64,000 nt of DNA, from positions 372,001-436,000 of the forward strand of contig JASJZC010000006.1 of assembly GCA_037178855.1 (NCBI GenBank), given 5' to 3'. The notes beneath the pieces are model-generated. The model made no database searches. It was not told where the DNA came from and saw nothing but the letters and a program-made list of their open reading frames with translations. Source of the stretch: Oscheius sp. JU75. Lineage: Eukaryota; Nematoda; Chromadorea; Rhabditida; Rhabditidae. The translations under genes and the position numbers were made by a program. This document shows, piece after piece, positions 9,579 through 18,480 of the stretch (positions within the stretch are counted from its first letter, which is position 1; every line of letters starts with the position of its first letter).

Positions 9579-11315
9579 TCAGTTCCATTGTGGTGCCAAA
9601 CTGGTCCAGGACATGGCTGTTTTGAAACATTTCTGCAGTTCCATAGAAGGATCCTGTTTCTCGAGGATGAAAACTGCTTGAACATCGTCGATAAGTACTA
9701 TCTCTTTGTTCACGCTAGCGACATGAGAGCCTAGTGAGACATACCAGCATGCATGCAGTGGAGGTGCCTCCCAGACGACCATGTAGCGGTCATTGGACCA
9801 TCTGCCATCAGCAATAAGGCAGTCTTGGACGTTTACCATGAGAGATGAAATCATAACGTTGTCAGGTAGGCGTCCGACATTGCCTCGCTCTAGAACGAAC
9901 CGATGGAAGTTATGACAAGCTCTGGTCGACCAGAAGCTGGCTGCAGGGTAAGTTATGTCAGGAATCGGTGCCTTGAACACTCCGTCTGCAATCCGAGTCA
10001 GCTGAGCATCCTCGTATGATCTGTCATCTACAGCTTCTCGACATTCCTGATCCGAGGATGCAACGATGTTGACCAGGGTACTGTTCCACGACTTTACCCA
10101 TATAATAGCCTCTTGACACAAGGAATAAATTTTTTTTAAACACCGCCAGCCCGTGAGCTCTTCCTGAGTATCATTCTGAGTGAATGCTTCAACTTTTGCC
10201 TTCCAGAAGATGTCAGGGTCGGGAGTTTTACAGATTTTCTGCTGTGGAGGGATGATCAGAGCACTCAGAGAGGCGGTTTCACACCTGTAGTAGGTCTCGT
10301 CCGCTGAAACTCCTGCGCAGAGGGCTAGCACGGTGGCTATCAAGAAGAGATTCTTGAGTTTCCCAAACCCCTTTCGTGTACTAGCTGTTGTCTCCCTCTC
10401 GACCTGCACGCTTGCGATCATCGAATCCATTGCCAGGGAAGGATCGACTTCGACATCGTACACTTGTCTTCTGAACTTTCTGTTCTTCTTCTTTGAGAAA
10501 AAGTTCCTTCGAGGACCCTGTGGTTGAGAAAACAAGGAATTGTCAAAGCTCTGGGGTGGGTTCTGTGAGAATCCATTGTTCCCTGTCGGCTGTTGATAGC
10601 CATTCTGCCAGCCCCAGTTGTTCTGGACGGAACCAGGTGGCTGTGCTTGCTGCCAGTTCTGATTATTCCCCGAATAGCCCTGGTGTTTTATCTTGAAGAA
10701 TTTCCTGTTTTTATTGTTGTTCTGATTCTGATGCCGACCCGACTCGAAATTTACCTTCAGCACATTGACCTCATTACGGAGGGCGTCATAGTTGGCTTGA
10801 AGTGAATTCACGCTTCTGCGTTTCTTCACCGCCTGGAGCGCCTCCTCATGTAGGGCCAGCTGAACCGCGTCTTCAAATGACCGTGGCTTACCCCTCATGA
10901 CATCCGTGATGAGCTCTTCTTCCAGATTGTTGAGGAATTGATTCAACAACATTTCATTCCGGAGCTCAGCTTTCGCTTTCCCTGGATAGGCCCTGTGTCC
11001 CAATTCGGGTATAGCCTTCGAATAGGCCTGAACACTTCGTCCACCCTGGTGGCAGCCGTAAAACTCGGCTTTGGCGAGCAAGATGATGTCTTCCGTATAA
11101 CACGCCACCGACTCTTCTTGTTTAGCATCGTTCAGGTAGTCAATGAAAGACCTTTGAAACGCGCTAAAGGCACTAGTGCCGTCGTATGAGGGTAGCTCTA
11201 ACGGAATTCTCATCGCATGCAAGTTGCGCTCGGTGTCCAAGCTAATCTGGTTAAGTCTAGCTATTATCCCCTCTAGAGGTGAAGCCGGAGGCTTACGAGT
11301 AGAGGATGAAGACAT
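9579..11315 (-). CDS. Retroelement gag fused to an env-like glycoprotein N-terminal part
   Basis: This is one uninterrupted 578-codon ORF. Residues 1-195 resemble a retrotransposon gag (SVQAYSKAIPELGHRAYPGK followed by a LNQFLNNLEEELITD helix). Residues 195-270 are Gln/Asn-rich. A dibasic-rich patch KKKNRKFRRQ lies at 275-284, and a hydrophobic stretch LFLIATVLALCAGVSA at about 323-338 looks like a signal or anchor. The remaining 240 residues are a Cys-containing, glycosylation-rich ectodomain-like region resembling the first glycoprotein of phlebovirus-like env genes. Protease, reverse transcriptase and integrase are absent between gag and env. It is either a deletion derivative or a spliced-env-like arrangement fixed in DNA. 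An old retroelement copy, not a host gene. Confidence 0.6.
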   Translation of the reverse strand: MSSSSTRKPPASPLEGIIARLNQISLDTERNLHAMRIPLELPSYDGTSAFSAFQRSFIDYLNDAKQEESVACYTEDIILLAKAEFYGCHQGGRSVQAYSKAIPELGHRAYPGKAKAELRNEMLLNQFLNNLEEELITDVMRGKPRSFEDAVQLALHEEALQAVKKRRSVNSLQANYDALRNEVNVLKVNFESGRHQNQNNNKNRKFFKIKHQGYSGNNQNWQQAQPPGSVQNNWGWQNGYQQPTGNNGFSQNPPQSFDNSLFSQPQGPRRNFFSKKKNRKFRRQVYDVEVDPSLAMDSMIASVQVERETTASTRKGFGKLKNLFLIATVLALCAGVSADETYYRCETASLSALIIPPQQKICKTPDPDIFWKAKVEAFTQNDTQEELTGWRCLKKIYSLCQEAIIWVKSWNSTLVNIVASSDQECREAVDDRSYEDAQLTRIADGVFKAPIPDITYPAASFWSTRACHNFHRFVLERGNVGRLPDNVMISSLMVNVQDCLIADGRWSNDRYMVVWEAPPLHACWYVSLGSHVASVNKEIVLIDDVQAVFILEKQDPSMELQKCFKTAMSWTSLAPQWN

Positions 11316-11698
11316 AGCTTAGGCTCAAACGCAGTATCACGAGGTTGAGGATGTAGAGGTTGGACTCGAGAGTGCTCGGCCAATTTAGATTTCGAGTGGG
11401 TAGGATTTTAAAACTCTGTCTGAGGGAAAGAACCCACTATTTCCTTAGCTGAGGTCCAAGAAGAGACTAGAAGCTTCTAAAGACTGCTCAGCGTGGACAG
11501 ACGAGTGATTGGGGCGTAAGTGAGAAGTAGTATCCTTCTGAAGAATGAAGATCAACAGTTTGTAGGAATTAGAAAGAAGAAGACAAATCTGCGGATAAGA
11601 TCTCGAGAGATGATGGTCCATGGTAGGAGACGCGACGCCATTCAGCTGCTCCTCGCGTCCAATTTGCAGCGTCGTGCGCATATCGCTTGTCTCCCATT
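11316..11698. other. Leader-like region upstream of the gag-env ORF
   Basis: About 380 bp between the minus-strand gag start and the repeat family that hosts the gypsy element. No ORF support. It may be untranslated leader of the minus-strand retroelement. Confidence 0.3.
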
Positions 11699-11763
11699 GT
11701 GAAGATACCCTCAGATAATATTCCCATCTTTAGATCAATAGGACAAAAGGATTTATTGATAAT
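11699..11763 (+). repeat. Repeat family R, left part (split by the gypsy insertion)
   Basis: The bases GTGAAGATACCCTCAGATAA through GGATTTATTGATAAT match 22746-22820, where the sequence continues uninterrupted into what is found at 16214 here. So a single copy of repeat R was split by the gypsy element. Confidence 0.75.
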
Positions 11764-11913
11764 TGTTGTGAAGTGGTAATTGCTTCACTATTGATGTAAT
11801 ATTTATGTTTCTTTTGTGTTCTGTTATTATGTAATAGGAGTGCGCTTTTGGGCACTTCGAGTTTTGGGACACCAATAAACGACTGTCTGACTTGGCCCTC
11901 CCGTGTTACAACA
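11764..11913 (+). repeat. 5' LTR of the gypsy element
   Basis: 150 bp, TG...CA ends, identical to the 3' LTR. It contains AATAAA (in CACCAATAAACG) near its 3' part, a likely poly(A) signal. The bases after it (ACTGGCGATCAGG) place TGG two bases downstream, as expected for a tRNA primer-binding site. Confidence 0.93.
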
Positions 11914-11937
11914 ACTGGCGATCAGGATCTACCGAAC

Positions 11938-14900
11938 ATGGCGCGCAAGAACAAGGACCGGGACGAGGCCAAAGAACCAGACAGCTTGGATACGAACCAA
12001 CTTCTACTACAACTTCTCCAACAACAGAGGGAGCAGTTCGATTTGCAGCTGAGACAACAGAAGGAGGAGACGGCACAGATGTTCAAGCACTTAGCCGACT
12101 CGATGGGACGTTCTGGTGGAACTGCTACAGCTATGCTCAACGATTCGCTGTACGACACTATGATCAGAAGGATTGACAAGTTCAACTTCGACCCAGACGA
12201 CGACGAGGGCTACGACCGCTGGATGGCTCGATACGAGAGGACATTTGAAGTGGGATGTGCTGAGATGGACCCTGCGACCAAGACTGGACTGTTGCTGGAT
12301 CGATTAGACACGGAAAGCTACCACCGCTTCACGAGGCACATTCTTCCGAAGTTGCCGAAGGATTTGGAGTGGACGGAAGCTGTCGAAGCACTCGCGAAGC
12401 TGTTTGGATCCAAGAAGTCACTGTTCCGTAAGAGGTTCGAAGTCTTCAACCTCCAATTCCGACCGAACGACGATGCAGATGTGTTCTTCCAGTCTCTAAA
12501 AGCAAAATCGGTCGAGGCCAAACTGGAGGAGATGACCAAGGACGACCTGGAGCTCATGATTGCTGTTAGCGCCTTCAATCAGCCGGAGCTGTCAGACGTC
12601 CGGAACAGGTTCCTGACTCGACTGGAGAGAGATGCGAACCTGACGGTGGATGACTTGAGGAAGGAATATTTCGCGATGAAGCAGCTGAAAGAGGACAGCC
12701 GTCTTCTTGAAGGTCCCCCAGTGAAACAAGTGCACGCCGTACAACGTCATCAGAAGCAGAAGAGACACACGAGCAGGAAGGAACACAGTAGGCGCGACGA
12801 CGTCAGTGACAAGGACAAGGTCAAATGTTTCAACTGTGGAGGACCGCATTACAAGCGGAACTGTCCAAAGCTGAGGTCGCACAATGCTGTACGTGTAGCC
12901 GAGTTGCCGAGAGAAGCTGAACGACTGGTCATTGGACAGACATCTAAGTTGAAGATCTACGTTATGGTGGAAGTCAATGGAGTACGTATCCGCCTACAGA
13001 TGGATTCCGGTGCTGAGTCTACGTTGATCTCGAAGGATATCTGGAAGAAGATTGGATCCCCGGAGCTGGTTCCAGCTGATCATGTCCTCGTGTCACTGGA
13101 TGGAGGGATTCTACCGTGTGCGGGCAGACTGAAGACCAAGTTCAAGCTTCTGACCAAAGCCGGGGCCGTTGAAGGAGAGGGATGCTGTTACGTTACGACA
13201 GACGAGTACAACATCTGTGGTCTTCCATGGCTGAGCCAAGTTCCTGAGCTCAAGAAAGGGATGGATCTCGTAGCCGTCAACGCTGTGTTCAACTATCCCA
13301 AGGCTTCACAGGCAATGGCTGAGCAGCTGAAGAAGAGCCATGGAGGAGTCTTCGATGAGACACTGGGTTGCTGCTCGAAGATGAAGGCCGTTCTCAAACT
13401 CAAGGACAATGCCGTACCCGTCTTCAGGAAGAGGAGACCTGTGCCATTTGCCGCTGTACCAGAATTAGACAAGGAGATCGACCGTCTCCTTGCGCAAGGA
13501 GTGATCTCGAAGGTGGAACACTCGGATTGGGCTGCCCCGATAGTCGCTGTCAAGAAATCAACTGGTGCCATCCGACTGTGTGCTGACTTCAGTACTGGAC
13601 TGAATGACTCGCTGATGTTACACCAACACCCGTTACCAACAATGGAAGAAGTCTTCGGAAGGCTCAACGGGGGTATCGTCTTCTCGACTCTGGATCTAGC
13701 CGATGCGTTCCTCCAAGTCGAAGTCGAAGCGCATTCGAAGAAACTTCTGACGATTTCCACACACAGGGGACTGTTCCAGTACAACCGTCTGCCGTTCGGA
13801 GTGAAAAGCGCGCCGGGAATCTTCCAACAATGCATGGACAAGATGCTCTGCGGACTGGAAGGAGTAACCTGTTATCTGGACGACATTATTATCACTGGAA
13901 GATCTATCGAGGAACACAACACGAATCTAGCTAACGTGCTGGATAGGATCAAGCAGTGGGGCTTTCACCTCAGACTGGAGAAGTGCAAATTCATCAAGCC
14001 GAGTCTCACTTACCTGGGAATGATCATTGATGCCGAGGGTCGTCGCCCGGATCCGAAGAAGGTGGCTGCGATTCAAGAGATGCCCCAACCGAGAGACGCT
14101 GGTCAAGTGAGATCTTTCTTGGGAATGCTCAACTTCTACGGAGGATTTGTCAAGGAGATGAAGGAACTTCGGGCTCCGCTGGATCTGTTGACGAAGAAGG
14201 ACACTCCTTTCGAATGGAATAAGGAGTGTGAGGGCGCGTTCGTCCGAGCCAAGGAGCTATTACAGTCACCGTTACTCCTCGCGCACTATGACCCGATGTT
14301 GCCGATCGTTGTAGCTGCTGACGCGAGCCAATACGGAATTGGTGGTGTTCTAAGTCATCGTTACCCGGATGGATCTGAGAAGGCAATTCTTCATGTCAAC
14401 AGAACGCTGACTGGTGCTGAGAGGAACTACAGCCAGATCGAGAAAGAAGGACTGGGTATTATCTTCGCATTGGAGAAGTTCCATCGATATGTCTATGGGA
14501 GGAGATTCTTGCTGCTGACCGACCACAAGCCGTTGCTGTCAATCTTCGGAAGCAAGACGGGAGTTCCGGTATACACAGCCAATCGTCTCCAGAGATGGTG
14601 TACCAAGCTGCTAGGATACGACTTCTCAATCGAGTATCGTAATACGCTGGCATTCGGTCAAGCTGATGTGTTGTCGCGGCTCATGAAGTCACAGTCTCTA
14701 CCGGATGAAGAAGTCGTCATTGCTGCGCTTTCCCACCAACAGGACGAATGGACACAGATGGAACGTCTTCCCGTGGATAGCGAACACTTGGCCGGAGAAA
14801 CTTCGAAAGACATAGTCTTGTCGGAAATCGCAACATATATCGGACGGGGTCAATGGCCGAGGAAGATAAAGGACCCATTGGTCAAGAAGTATGCCGCTCA

Positions 14901-16047
14901 TCGGGATCACCTCAAGCTGATCCAGAACTGCCTCTACTTCCGCGACCGGATCGTCGTACCTGCTGCTCTCCAGAAGAAAGTGCTCATGTCGTTACACGAG
15001 GGACACCCAGGTCAGTCGAGAATGAAGTCACTTGCGAGGGAGTACGTCTACTGGATCGGAATGAGTGAGGACGTGGATTCTATGGTCGATCGATGCCAGG
15101 ACTGTCAACTGGTCAGTAAGATGCCGAAGAAGAACGAACTCCACCCATGGAAGAAGCCGACTGGACCTTGGGATCGAGTCCATGCCGATTTTGCTGGACC
15201 GATAGACGGAAAGATGTATTTGGTCGTGGTGGATGCCTACTCCAGATGGCCAAATGTATCGGAGATGACGTCGACTACGACCAGAAGAACGTGCAAGAGG
15301 CTGACCGAACTGTTCAGCAGCTATGGATATCCGAAGACACTGGTCACGGACAATGGAACGCAATTCACATCTGGTGAATTCGAAGATTTCTGCCGAATGA
15401 GAGGAATTCGACACGTTCGCTCTCCACCGTTTCATCCACAATCCAACGGACAAGCTGAAATCTTTGTGAACACGTTCAAGAGGACCCTGGCCAAGCTCAA
15501 GACGTCTACTAATACTACAGAGTCTCTGCAGACGTTCCTTATGACTTACCGCTACACGCCGTGTGCTGCTGCTCCGGAAGGTAAATCCCCTGCCGAACAT
15601 TTCCTCGGACGGAAGATGAGGATTTCGTTAGACCTGATGAAACCCGAAACGTCTACAGAGGAGGGAGAAAGAGACAACAAGATGGCCAAACAGTTCAATC
15701 GACATCACAACGCGAAACCGAGGAGCTTTGAAGTGACGGATCTTGTCTGGACTACAGTCTACTGCCGCGGAAAGGTGAATTGGTCCGCTGGTGAAGTGAT
15801 CCGACGTCTTGGAAACACCTGTTACGAAGTCAAGGTCGATGGAAAGATCCAAAAAAGACAAGCTAACCAGATGCGCAACAGATCAGTCTCCAAAGTCCAG
15901 AACATTTCGTTGGGCGAGTACAAGCTGCCGAAGCAAGGACTCATCAAACCAATCCTGAGACATAAGAAGTACGAAGGAAACTTCTTCCGACGGTCTACAC
16001 GTGCCCGCCATCAAGTTCATTTCTTCGATGCCGCCACTGGTCTTTGA
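11938..16047 (+). CDS. Ty3/gypsy Gag-Pol polyprotein
   Basis: 1369 residues from the first ATG after the primer-binding site. Order: Gln-rich coiled N-terminus; gag capsid-like region (about 60-290); CCHC knuckle CFNCGGPHYKRNC (about 297); aspartic protease with MDSGAESTLIS (about 355); reverse transcriptase with LDLADAFLQV and catalytic YLDDIIITG (about 645); RNase H with VAADASQYGIGG (about 793) and LLTDHKPL; integrase with an HHCC zinc region (HEGHPGQS...CQDC, about 1020-1055) and catalytic HADF, VTDNGTQF and NGQAE (about 1083, 1137, 1173). All catalytic residues I can check are present, with no stop or frameshift. Gag and Pol are in one frame. Domain order RT-RNaseH-IN is diagnostic of Ty3/gypsy. 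Confidence 0.96.
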   Translation: MARKNKDRDEAKEPDSLDTNQLLLQLLQQQREQFDLQLRQQKEETAQMFKHLADSMGRSGGTATAMLNDSLYDTMIRRIDKFNFDPDDDEGYDRWMARYERTFEVGCAEMDPATKTGLLLDRLDTESYHRFTRHILPKLPKDLEWTEAVEALAKLFGSKKSLFRKRFEVFNLQFRPNDDADVFFQSLKAKSVEAKLEEMTKDDLELMIAVSAFNQPELSDVRNRFLTRLERDANLTVDDLRKEYFAMKQLKEDSRLLEGPPVKQVHAVQRHQKQKRHTSRKEHSRRDDVSDKDKVKCFNCGGPHYKRNCPKLRSHNAVRVAELPREAERLVIGQTSKLKIYVMVEVNGVRIRLQMDSGAESTLISKDIWKKIGSPELVPADHVLVSLDGGILPCAGRLKTKFKLLTKAGAVEGEGCCYVTTDEYNICGLPWLSQVPELKKGMDLVAVNAVFNYPKASQAMAEQLKKSHGGVFDETLGCCSKMKAVLKLKDNAVPVFRKRRPVPFAAVPELDKEIDRLLAQGVISKVEHSDWAAPIVAVKKSTGAIRLCADFSTGLNDSLMLHQHPLPTMEEVFGRLNGGIVFSTLDLADAFLQVEVEAHSKKLLTISTHRGLFQYNRLPFGVKSAPGIFQQCMDKMLCGLEGVTCYLDDIIITGRSIEEHNTNLANVLDRIKQWGFHLRLEKCKFIKPSLTYLGMIIDAEGRRPDPKKVAAIQEMPQPRDAGQVRSFLGMLNFYGGFVKEMKELRAPLDLLTKKDTPFEWNKECEGAFVRAKELLQSPLLLAHYDPMLPIVVAADASQYGIGGVLSHRYPDGSEKAILHVNRTLTGAERNYSQIEKEGLGIIFALEKFHRYVYGRRFLLLTDHKPLLSIFGSKTGVPVYTANRLQRWCTKLLGYDFSIEYRNTLAFGQADVLSRLMKSQSLPDEEVVIAALSHQQDEWTQMERLPVDSEHLAGETSKDIVLSEIATYIGRGQWPRKIKDPLVKKYAAHRDHLKLIQNCLYFRDRIVVPAALQKKVLMSLHEGHPGQSRMKSLAREYVYWIGMSEDVDSMVDRCQDCQLVSKMPKKNELHPWKKPTGPWDRVHADFAGPIDGKMYLVVVDAYSRWPNVSEMTSTTTRRTCKRLTELFSSYGYPKTLVTDNGTQFTSGEFEDFCRMRGIRHVRSPPFHPQSNGQAEIFVNTFKRTLAKLKTSTNTTESLQTFLMTYRYTPCAAAPEGKSPAEHFLGRKMRISLDLMKPETSTEEGERDNKMAKQFNRHHNAKPRSFEVTDLVWTTVYCRGKVNWSAGEVIRRLGNTCYEVKVDGKIQKRQANQMRNRSVSKVQNISLGEYKLPKQGLIKPILRHKKYEGNFFRRSTRARHQVHFFDAATGL

Positions 16048-16058
16048 AGAAGGGGAGA

Positions 16059-16208
16059 TGTTGTGAAGTGGTAATTGCTTCACTATTGATGTAATATTTA
16101 TGTTTCTTTTGTGTTCTGTTATTATGTAATAGGAGTGCGCTTTTGGGCACTTCGAGTTTTGGGACACCAATAAACGACTGTCTGACTTGGCCCTCCCGTG
16201 TTACAACA
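16059..16208 (+). repeat. 3' LTR of the gypsy element
   Basis: 150 bp and the same sequence as the 5' LTR. It begins 11 bases after the polyprotein stop codon. The polypurine tract abuts its 5' end. Confidence 0.93.
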
Positions 16209-16213
16209 ATAAT

Positions 16214-16667
16214 CAAACCTGCTCCATTGATAAAACATTAAGAGACAAAGCGGATGTCTCACTTTCCATAAAATTACAGCGAGTCCGCAATGGAATCTGA
16301 ATCGAAAAAAAACTTAACCCTGTCATAAGCTTATGGTTTCTCTACACCTGGAGACCTTTGAAACTGAAAAGATTTCCGTGGAGGAGGGAGTCGAGAGTTA
16401 GATTGTGGTATTAGCTTCGCTCGATGGTCAGGATCCCGGTGATCTTTTCCACGCTGTGCAGAACTGTAGAAGCTTAGTTCTTGCCGTCGTCGTGAATCGC
16501 AATTTTTACAAAACCGATTTTTTTGCTGTCTTCCTTGTACTTGAAGTGTTCTTTTTTGAAGCATTTGCTTGGACAGTTTTTCAGGTCTTTAATCTCTTCA
16601 AAAAATGTCTCGTCGCAGAGGGACGGATTGTTCTCGATCACAGAAAGAAAAAGTTGAGTATGAGCAA
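16214..16667 (-). repeat. Repeat family R, right part, with a conserved minus-strand ORF remnant
   Basis: It matches 22821-23214 over most of its length. On the minus strand both copies can be read as SLCDE.FFEEIKDLKNCPSK followed by KKEHFKYKEDSKKIGFVKI, with few changes between copies, which suggests a once-coding sequence. This copy has an additional 70-base segment (about 16398-16463) absent from the other, and a stop shortly after the shared block. The encoded family is not recognised; it could be the end of a transposase. Confidence 0.55.
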
Positions 16668-17345
16668 TACCTTCGCGATGACCAATGCCTACGCTTAACA
16701 GGACAAGCTATACAGTTTGTCCGGCATTTCGTTTACCATGGATATTCGGTAACCTGCACCTCGGAAAACCAGGAGCTATCCCGTCGGATCGGAGCGTCTT
16801 ACGCCGCCTTCAATTGCCACCGTCTCTTCCTCACCAAGAGAACTGTCACGATGAAGATGAAACGACGAGTGTACCTGACCTGCGTCGTTCCAAGTTTGCT
16901 GTATGGATGAGAAATCAGGAGTTTCGCACAGAAGATCGAGCCAAACTTGCAGCCCTACAACGACGGCAGGAAAGAGCGATGCTCAGTATCACACTTCGGG
17001 ATCGTGTGAGGAATGAGGAGGTGTGAAGAAGGACAGTACTACCGAATATTCTTGACTTGGCATGGACGAGGAAGCTGAAATGCGCGAGAAAAGTGGCCGA
17101 GATGGAGGGAGGAAGGCGGTCGAAAGCGATGACGGAATGGGTACCTCTAGATCAGCGACGAGCTCTAGGGAGACCGTGCATGAAATGGGAAGATGAGCTG
17201 AAGAATGCCTATGGTCGCCTCGGACGAACTCCAGCCACATGGATGCGACAGGCAAGAGAGGGAGGTAAAGAATGGGTTCGCGCTATGGGAGCGGCAAGGG
17301 AGCCCTGACATGATAGCAATCCCTCGATTCCGACAATAAAATTGT
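16668..17345 (+). mobile_element. 5'-truncated non-LTR retrotransposon (LINE), degraded
   Basis: Starting where repeat R stops matching its other copy, three frames together show the C-terminal end of a LINE reverse transcriptase: RRVYLTCVVPSLLYG, then LAALQRRQERAMLSITLRD and RVRNEEV, then ALGRPCMKWEDELKNAYG with WMRQAREGGKEW. Frameshifts and a stop after LLYG (where E-x-W follows in intact elements) show it is dead. It ends in TTGTAAATTGTAAA, the short tandem tail typical of RTE-like elements. 5' truncation is the usual product of incomplete reverse transcription. Confidence 0.75.
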
Positions 17346-17971
17346 AAATTGTAAACCGTCAACCTGCGGATGAGGATGTTGTTGACAGTGCCATTTCCGC
17401 TGCAGCGAAGGGCGAATGATTGGGCAGAACAGCTGAGCGTAGCAATCCGTTGAGAATTTGAAGTGTATGTGGCAGTAGTTCGAGCACCAGTGCGACAAAT
17501 GTAGCATCCAGTGTGACCTTGGATCCCGAGACGGAGCAGACATAATCGTTCACCAGCTGTGTGTTCCATGTCATCATACTGGTGATTGACAGCTCCGCAA
17601 TGGCGGAATGGTGCTTGACCATGAGCACGTTCTTGGCGATGGTGGCTTGAAGAGATGGAGTCGACAGGGGCAGCCGGTACTGAAACGATGCTTAGTAGCG
17701 AAGCCAGTGCGGCGGAGATGTTGAACGTTGAGCAGCTACAGACGGCTTTGGCCGTGTTGTGAAAGCAAGAACAAATGTTTTTGAGGAAACAGCTCGTCAT
17801 GTTGACAGCAGAGTCGAATGTGGGGCAATAAAGAGCGTTGTCCGTATCAGAAGGAGCCAGAACTCCGTTTTGAGTGAGCGTTCCGTCGTTCTCGACCAGG
17901 AAAAGATCTGAGAAAAGAGAAGTTGGCGGAGTCGAGACGAAATCCAGGGTGATGTTCGTTGATCCAAAGGA
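17346..17971 (-). pseudogene. Antisense fragment of a phlebovirus-like glycoprotein env gene
   Basis: On the minus strand this segment is closely similar to part of the env ORF at 20523-22241. It shares MTSCFLKNICSCFHNTAKAV, NISAALAS and LMVKHHSA. After MVKHHSA the two diverge, and this copy continues into an unrelated frame (NDYVCSVSGSKVTLDATF). The reading frame is interrupted before and after. The abrupt end of similarity at 17971 and the LINE tail at the other side show a rearranged fragment. Description only; it cannot encode a complete glycoprotein. Confidence 0.7.
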
Positions 17972-18480
17972 GCATCTACGAATAAAAGATGCCTGAAGGT
18001 TTTAGAAGGCTGTAGGTTGAAGGAGTTGCTGTAGGTTGGTTGTATGCAACTGGTAGCTTTTCATACTGCACTTTGACAGAAGAATTTAAACCCACATGAC
18101 TATCAGGACGATGGTCGCACGAGGCCAGCACTGTGGATTCCCGAGCAGTTGTGAGCAGAACCAACAGTCGATCAGGTCGCAGCTAAGAGTTCCAGGGCAA
18201 TGGGCAGTTTCTAGCATCTGTTTGTGGACTCCTCCATTGATTCTACTACGGCGATCGACGGATTGACGTAGTAGGGCATGATTCCAAATCCAACCAATGT
18301 TGAAAATCGTCTCTCGTTGACACAGATCTCGGAGGTTATCGGCTTTGGCAGCATCGAGTTGTCCAGGTTCAGTAGAGCTCCTCCACGAATGCAGTGGAGC
18401 ACAGGATCGGTTGAGCGAGGCTCTTGCAAGACCGCATCAGAACTATTGGGTAAGAGAGCCAGCAGACAGAATACTGCACT
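17972..18480 (-). pseudogene. Possible further retroelement/env remnant
   Basis: A minus-strand open stretch at 18211-18429 reads DPVLHCIRGGALLNL and SEICVNERRFSTLVGFG, resembling ectodomain-like sequence of the neighbouring env remnants in style (Cys-containing, open). I cannot align it with the intact ORF. The stretch 17972-18040 contains short imperfect repeats of GTAGGTTG. Assignment is tentative. Confidence 0.3.

Larger units (their letters stand above)
11764..16208 (+). mobile_element. Full-length Ty3/gypsy LTR retrotransposon, apparently recent
   Basis: Two 150-bp LTRs (11764-11913 and 16059-16208) begin TGTTGTG and end TTACAACA and are identical by eye. They are flanked by a 5-bp direct duplication ATAAT (11759-11763 and 16209-16213). 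A purine tract GAAGAAGGGGAGA immediately precedes the 3' LTR. A single intact polyprotein ORF lies between the LTRs, and there is no env. The insertion interrupts repeat family R, and an unoccupied copy of the same sequence is present at 22746-22860. Identical LTRs and an intact ORF imply a young, possibly active copy. Confidence 0.95.
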
